From Sedimentisphaerales bacterium (lineage in GTDB: Bacteria; Planctomycetota; Phycisphaerae; Sedimentisphaerales; SG8-4), in assembly GCA_016932895.1 (NCBI GenBank), contig JAFGCA010000616.1, forward strand, positions 1-18,234: 18,234 nucleotides of DNA. The letters are read 5' to 3'. This document shows, piece after piece, positions 13,750 through 18,234 of the stretch. Below the pieces are notes generated by a model. The model saw nothing but the letters and a program-made list of their open reading frames with translations. It was not told the DNA's origin and did no database searches. How positions within the stretch are numbered: the first letter of the stretch is position 1; each line of letters starts with the position of its first letter. Both the position numbers and the translations under genes were made by a program.

Positions 13750-16424
13750 ACGCCCGAGAGAAGAAACAACTTGAGACATTTCTCAGGGGCTCGGACCTTA
13801 GGACATGCCCCCAGAAGGATCAGCAGGTCCTCGAACGGGCACTGGATCGCTATCGCAGGAACGAACACAACGTCAATCCAGTTAGCCTATGGAGACTGAT
13901 CATGAAAAGCCCAATCACGCGCGTCGCCGCGATTATACTGCTGATGGTGGGGCTCGCCGTCATGAGTTGGCACAGCCCAGAAAGCCCCGCCCAAAGCTCC
14001 TTGACCCTGTTAGCGTTCGTCAATTCGGCCTGTGCCGCCGAACAGAGCGCGTTCTTCACGAGTGACCGCATCGTCCACGTCACCCACGAAGTCACCCTGT
14101 TCCCCAACGCCAATGCCCCGGACGCTGCGGCCAAGCTCGACGAGCTGATCAAATCCAACTTCTCGTACAATAAGAACAGCGACTTGATGAAGGCATGGTT
14201 CTACAGTTTTGCATCCCTGCCGGTTCGCTCGCTCAAGCCCGACGGCCAGATTCGCTGGCACACACTGCAACTGGCAGAGATCACCGACCAGGCTTGCACA
14301 ATTCAGGAGCACATCTGGTACGATCCTGCCACAGGCTTCTTCGCGCGGGTCTTTAAGCAGGGCTCCCAGGTCCTCTTCGGCTTGAGCTACGACGGCCGCG
14401 CCGTCTACACTGCCCAGCCCGCGGAGAACGGCCGATTTGCCATCAGCCGCGAGCCCATCACAGACCAGTTCAACCTCCCGGAAAACCCTGCTGAGTTTTT
14501 GGGCATCTCAGCCAGCTTCCAGGGCGCCACGGACAATATGAGTCTCCCTCCGATTCAAGAGGAAACGACCGAAGAACTGGCCGACGGCACATCGGTCCGA
14601 GTCTATAAGCTCTGCTGGGACGGTGCGGATGTCTACCACATCTTCTGGGTAAATACCGACGACGAGACCATCCAACAAATCGAATCCGTCGCATATGAAA
14701 ACCGCGTCCAGCAAATCCAGCGCATCGCCTCCGATTCGGTGGAAACCCCCGGATTCTCCTGGGACCTCGCCGAACTCGCCGGCTACAGCACGTTGCCCCA
14801 CGCTGATGTGATCCTCCAACAGAGCGCTACCCCCATCACCGCCCAGCAGATGGCCGAGGTAGCAAGAGTCGAGACCTTCGTATTCGGCAAGGGGCCGGAG
14901 TGGATCGCGGAACAGAAATTCACGGTGCTCGCCGATCACACCGGCCAAACGCCAGGATCATTCGTTGCATTCTGTCGCGCCACCGACGGCCGCCACGTGG
15001 CCCTCATCCAGGGCGAGACGATTAGCCAATACCTTCGCTCGGCCCTGAACATGGTCAAGACGGCCGGCTTCCGCTGGACGCCTCGCCTCCTCGCCAGGAA
15101 CCGGTTCAAAGTGCACGACTCCGGCAACATCAAGAACAGTGGTCTCCCGGCGGAGATCATCTTCAAAGAAGCCGGCTTCGAGCCCGGCGAACACATCTCC
15201 GGCTATGCACTAAGCTCACCGACCAACACGTATCTGGCCATGATCATCAATGGCAAGGTCTCGGACGAGGAGCTACACGACCTTGTGGCCAGCCTGATGC
15301 CTGCAAGCTTCTACGTCCAGTATGGCGACGCCGTCGACTGGTACGTCGAGCTGGACCCTGATTGCGTCACCTACCATGGCTTCAAACCGGGCGCCTTCCT
15401 CAAAGAGTGGCTGGTGCTTGGATCGTTCCCCGTCTTCGACGACGAAATGACTTTTCAGGAGAAGTTCGCCGACGGGGATGCTCAAATGGCCTCTCTCGAC
15501 GAAGACCCCTTCGACATCCACACGTTCGAGCCTGTCATCAATGTCGACGGTAAGGAGTATCAATGGGAGCTCTTCTGCTCACCCTCGGAAATCGTCGACC
15601 TTGGCTGGCCGCTGGGGCAGCAGGATTTCGCCAACGCCTACGCCTGGGCCCAGATCGAAATGGATGCCGAAACCCCCGTTCTGCTTGCCTTTGACGCCGA
15701 TGATCGAGCCAAGGTTTGGCTCAACGGCGAACTCGTGTGCGAGGATACCTGGGGCGGCCACCTCGTCCCGGACAAGGCACTGGTCCCTGCGACCCTGCGC
15801 AAAGGCCTGAACCAGATACTCCTGAAGGTCCAGAACGGAATCACTGAATGGCAGTACACTTTCCGCATCTTCGATGCAGACTACGACCCCCTCGTCGACA
15901 AGATGCAGCCGACACTGGAGGCCGTAACCTATGACGGCCTCAAGCCCGGCGAGTTCATGAAGAAATGGCTGCTGCTCGGCCCCATCCCTGTCGTCGAAGG
16001 AGAACCCAACATGGCCAAGGCCGAGGCTGCCTTCGCCCGCGAGCATCTGGAGTCTTTCGAGCAGTTCGATCCGAATACCCGGATAGGCGACCTGGCTGAA
16101 TGGACTCCCTACCAGTCCTACACCGGCATCGTCGACATTCATCGCGCCTGGCCGCAGGACTGGATCGGTGAGTACGTCGCAGCCTACGCCTGGGCCCGGG
16201 TCGACATGCCCGAAGAGACCGCCGCCCTGATCGGCATCGGTTCGGACGATGCTGTCAAGGTCTGGCTGAACGGCCAACTCGTCCACGAAAACTGGACCAA
16301 CGGTCCTCCCTTCCCCGACAGCGACCGCTTTAAAGTAACCTTCCGAAAGGGCTCAAACCAACTCGTCTTCAAAATCCAGAACCAGGTAAGACGCTGGGGC
16401 TTCTGCTGCCGACGGCTGGAATAA
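13746..16424 (+). CDS. Single-pass membrane protein with short cytoplasmic segment and tandem outer jelly-roll modules (probable sigma-linked sensor)
   Basis: The 892-residue protein has a charged cytoplasmic part (1-55), a membrane helix at about 57-75 after MKSPITR, and a long outer part. Residues about 80-540 are unassigned. The end is a tandem repeat: 541-726 and 727-892. Each unit starts VTY-G-KPG-F-K-WL-LG--PV, continues AYAWA(Q/R)(I/V)(E/D)M, then a jelly-roll signature (AKVWLNGELV and VKVWLNGQLV), and ends LRKGLNQILLKVQN or FRKGSNQLVFKIQN. VWLNG strands are typical of sugar-binding jelly rolls in GH2-like enzymes, so glycan binding is likely but unproven. The ATGA overlap with the sigma gene and the short inner segment suggest an anti-sigma or sensor role. 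There is no ZAS motif, so this is inference. The architecture is analogous to, but not homologous with, clostridial RsgI. Confidence 0.72.
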   Translation: MNAREKKQLETFLRGSDLRTCPQKDQQVLERALDRYRRNEHNVNPVSLWRLIMKSPITRVAAIILLMVGLAVMSWHSPESPAQSSLTLLAFVNSACAAEQSAFFTSDRIVHVTHEVTLFPNANAPDAAAKLDELIKSNFSYNKNSDLMKAWFYSFASLPVRSLKPDGQIRWHTLQLAEITDQACTIQEHIWYDPATGFFARVFKQGSQVLFGLSYDGRAVYTAQPAENGRFAISREPITDQFNLPENPAEFLGISASFQGATDNMSLPPIQEETTEELADGTSVRVYKLCWDGADVYHIFWVNTDDETIQQIESVAYENRVQQIQRIASDSVETPGFSWDLAELAGYSTLPHADVILQQSATPITAQQMAEVARVETFVFGKGPEWIAEQKFTVLADHTGQTPGSFVAFCRATDGRHVALIQGETISQYLRSALNMVKTAGFRWTPRLLARNRFKVHDSGNIKNSGLPAEIIFKEAGFEPGEHISGYALSSPTNTYLAMIINGKVSDEELHDLVASLMPASFYVQYGDAVDWYVELDPDCVTYHGFKPGAFLKEWLVLGSFPVFDDEMTFQEKFADGDAQMASLDEDPFDIHTFEPVINVDGKEYQWELFCSPSEIVDLGWPLGQQDFANAYAWAQIEMDAETPVLLAFDADDRAKVWLNGELVCEDTWGGHLVPDKALVPATLRKGLNQILLKVQNGITEWQYTFRIFDADYDPLVDKMQPTLEAVTYDGLKPGEFMKKWLLLGPIPVVEGEPNMAKAEAAFAREHLESFEQFDPNTRIGDLAEWTPYQSYTGIVDIHRAWPQDWIGEYVAAYAWARVDMPEETAALIGIGSDDAVKVWLNGQLVHENWTNGPPFPDSDRFKVTFRKGSNQLVFKIQNQVRRWGFCCRRLE

Positions 16425-16451
16425 CCATGCGAAGGAATCTGTTCGTCTTCC

Positions 16452-16486
16452 AGCGCCGGCAGTCCCTTCCACTGCCGGCGCTTTTG
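16452..16486 (+). terminator. Rho-independent terminator of the second ECF operon
   Basis: AGCGCCGGCAG (16452-16462) and CTGCCGGCGCT (16472-16482) form a perfect 11-base GC-rich stem with a 9-base loop, followed by TTTGTTGT. It lies 27 bases past the stop of the 892-residue protein. Confidence 0.85.
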
Positions 16487-16696
16487 TTGTGCGCCGGATT
16501 TCCCATGTGGTGCGCCACTCGCCCTCGTACACCGCTGATCGCCGGCTGGCAAAGAAGAGCCCAACCAGGGATAGGGTATCCCACAGGGACAGAGTCTGTG
16601 CCGTAGGCCTGGAGAGTCGGCCCAGGTGTTGACAGTGAATGTTCGAAACGATGTGTCGAAAATGACAAGATCATGATTTGATTTGGAGATAGAACG

Positions 16697-18234
16697 ATGA
16701 TGTCCAGACTCACCTTGCTATCCCTATTGCTTAGCGTCGGTGTTGGCATCGCCGGCGCCAGCACTCTGAAGATCAACTTCCAGTCCAACGGCGCCCCAAT
16801 TCCAGGTGGATATCTCCCGGACTACGGCGCAGCGTTCGGCGACCGGGGCAACGGCTGGAGCTATGGCTGGGACGTAGACAACACAGCCAATGCCCGAGAC
16901 CGGAACAACATCGGCGCTCCGGATCAGCGTTACGACACGGTCAATCACTTCCGGCTCGTCAACGTCGATCTTGTCGATCGTGTATGGGAGGTAGCCCTTC
17001 CCAACGGAACGTACAACGTATTCATGGTCTGTGGTGATCCGTCTTACACGGATCATGTGAACATGCTGGATGTCGAGGGTAGCGTTGTCGAGGATCCGGA
17101 CGGGCCGGACAACTACGATCAGTATGCGGTCAACGTAGAGGTGACGGACGGGCGTTTGACCATCAAGCCGGCCGCGGACTCGTATAACGGCAAGATATGC
17201 TTTGTGGACATAACCAGCGATCTGCTGACGGCGTTCTTCGTCAAGGCCACGGCCCCTGATCCGGCCGATGGGGCAGAAGCGGTGGTGTTTTCCTTCGGAC
17301 GATGGTCGCCCCCGGGTGTCACCGCCGTGCTGCAGTGGTCCCCTGGAGATACGGCGGTGCTGCATGATGTCTATTTCGGCGCGACGCCCGATCTGGGACC
17401 AGACAACCTGGTCAGTGCTGGTCAGGCAACGACGCTCTACCGGCATCGGGAGGCTATCGAATCGGGCAGCACGTACTTCTGGCGGGTCGACGAGGTGGAG
17501 AGTGATGGCATTACGGTCCATGAAGGTGATGTGTGGAGTTTCACTACCCTATCGACGCTGGCGTGGAAGCCACAGCCGGCCAATGGGTCGGAAGATGTTC
17601 TGCCCGACGTATTTCTCAACTGGAGACCAGGCAGCGCATCCGTGTCATTCAGACACGCTCTCTACTTCGGGGAGAACTTCGCCGACGTGAATGAAGGTGC
17701 CGTTGCGGTCCACAGAGGCCTCTTCACGTCGCCTGGCTACAGTCCGGGAATGCTTGAAGCCGACACCACTTACTACTGGCGCGTTGACGAGGTCGAGCCT
17801 GACGGCACAGTCCGGCGAGGGAACATATGGCGTTTCACAACGGCCGCCGCTGACCCGGGCCGAATCTTGCGCGAGTGGTGGTTTGGCATCGACGGCAAGA
17901 CCGTGGCCAGCCTGACGAACGACCCGCGATATCCCAGCTACCCCGATGGACGGGAGTTCGTCTCGTGCATGCAAAGCCCCTCCAATTGGGCAGACCAGTA
18001 TGGAGTGCGGCTCCGAGGGTGGCTCTTTGTCCCGACGACCGGTTTCTATACGTTCTTGGTCGAGGCGAAGGATGAGGGACAGCTTCTGCTTAGCCGCGAT
18101 GAAGATCCGGCTCATGCGGCCGTCATCGTCACGACCCCGGTAGTTCTGGCCGAGTGCCCTCCCAACTGGGCCGCGTCGGCGCCGCAGAGCCTTGAGGCTG
18201 GTAAGCGCTACTACATTGAGGCCCTGATGAAGGA
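16697..18234 (+). CDS. Secreted multidomain protein, malectin-like/FN3/FN3/PA14, cut by the window end
   Basis: 512 codons are present and the frame is open to the edge. A signal peptide covers 1-22 (cut after AGAS). Residues about 24-170 are a malectin-like or galactose-binding-like domain (LKINFQSNGAP, WEVALPNGTYNVFMVCGDP). Two FN3-like repeats follow at about 185-284 and 285-383. Each has a YFWRVDEVE-DG or YYWRVDEVE-DG strand and ends VWSFTT or IWRFTT, marking a recent duplication or a strict family pattern. A PA14 domain begins at about 385 (GVRLRGWLFVPTTGFYTFLV, then AGKRYYIEALMK). Such proteins in planctomycetes often continue into LamG or anchor modules. What follows here cannot be seen. 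GGAG lies eight bases before the ATG. A TTGACA at 16629 lacks a good -10. It is probably surface-exposed and glycan-binding. Confidence 0.85.
   Translation, partial: MMSRLTLLSLLLSVGVGIAGASTLKINFQSNGAPIPGGYLPDYGAAFGDRGNGWSYGWDVDNTANARDRNNIGAPDQRYDTVNHFRLVNVDLVDRVWEVALPNGTYNVFMVCGDPSYTDHVNMLDVEGSVVEDPDGPDNYDQYAVNVEVTDGRLTIKPAADSYNGKICFVDITSDLLTAFFVKATAPDPADGAEAVVFSFGRWSPPGVTAVLQWSPGDTAVLHDVYFGATPDLGPDNLVSAGQATTLYRHREAIESGSTYFWRVDEVESDGITVHEGDVWSFTTLSTLAWKPQPANGSEDVLPDVFLNWRPGSASVSFRHALYFGENFADVNEGAVAVHRGLFTSPGYSPGMLEADTTYYWRVDEVEPDGTVRRGNIWRFTTAAADPGRILREWWFGIDGKTVASLTNDPRYPSYPDGREFVSCMQSPSNWADQYGVRLRGWLFVPTTGFYTFLVEAKDEGQLLLSRDEDPAHAAVIVTTPVVLAECPPNWAASAPQSLEAGKRYYIEALMK

Noticed and set aside
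16629..16657. Sigma70 promoter for the last gene (TTGACA at 16629)
   Set aside because: The -35 is perfect, but no sequence 16 to 18 bases on resembles a -10 element.

Overview
The window is 18.2 kb of GC-rich bacterial DNA. It most resembles a Planctomycetota genome, probably class Phycisphaerae. Three traits suggest this: an ECF sigma gene whose last bases overlap a membrane protein carrying an 'MKSPITR' segment before its membrane helix; a large secreted protein with two FN3-like repeats and a PA14 domain; and a one-helix protein ending in a GspG-like tail. This assignment comes from family resemblance, not from a marker gene.

Layout. 1-305 is non-coding and holds three irregularly spaced copies of an AAACGAACCCAATTGG-type repeat. 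306-2705 (+) encodes a secreted fusion of a SUMF1/FGE-like domain with a rhamnogalacturonan-lyase-like (PL11-like) beta-propeller. It converges, with overlapping stop codons, on a GAF-EI phosphotransferase of the nitrogen PTS (ptsP, 2702-4966, -). A Tat-exported aldo/keto reductase follows (5431-6465, +). Next come three minus-strand genes: a one-helix protein with a GspG-like tail (6484-7848), a secreted five-bladed propeller protein resembling glycosidases (7956-8999), and an exported DUF2202 ferritin-like protein (9300-10076).

At 10077-10282 a divergent promoter region separates the DUF2202 gene from a three-gene plus-strand operon at 10283-12341: an ECF sigma factor, a zinc-finger anti-sigma factor, and a membrane-anchored metal-sensor-like protein with an internally duplicated domain. 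This is the cnr-like sigma/anti-sigma/sensor arrangement. The divergent region contains the palindrome GTTCCGGAAC, which presents a GGAAC element on both strands, so one sigma factor could serve both directions.

12342-13203 is mostly non-coding. It holds a well-defined tRNA-Arg(TCG) unit with promoter and terminator, followed by a degenerate tRNA-Leu-like stretch. A second ECF system follows at 13204-16424. There a sigma factor overlaps by ATGA a 892-residue single-pass membrane protein, with a short cytoplasmic segment and a large extracytoplasmic part ending in two tandem jelly-roll-like, probably sugar-binding, modules. A strong terminator closes this operon. The window ends inside a secreted malectin-like/FN3/FN3/PA14 protein (16697 to the edge).

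Taken together, the region looks devoted to sensing the cell surroundings (metal or stress, and probably glycans) and to handling complex polysaccharides outside the cytoplasm. The most unusual items are the sigma factor coupled to a sensor with tandem jelly-roll modules, the two-way GGAAC palindrome beside the metal-type ECF operon, the FGE-like/PL11-like fusion that lacks the FGE cysteines, and the CCAATTGG-centred repeat family at the left edge.
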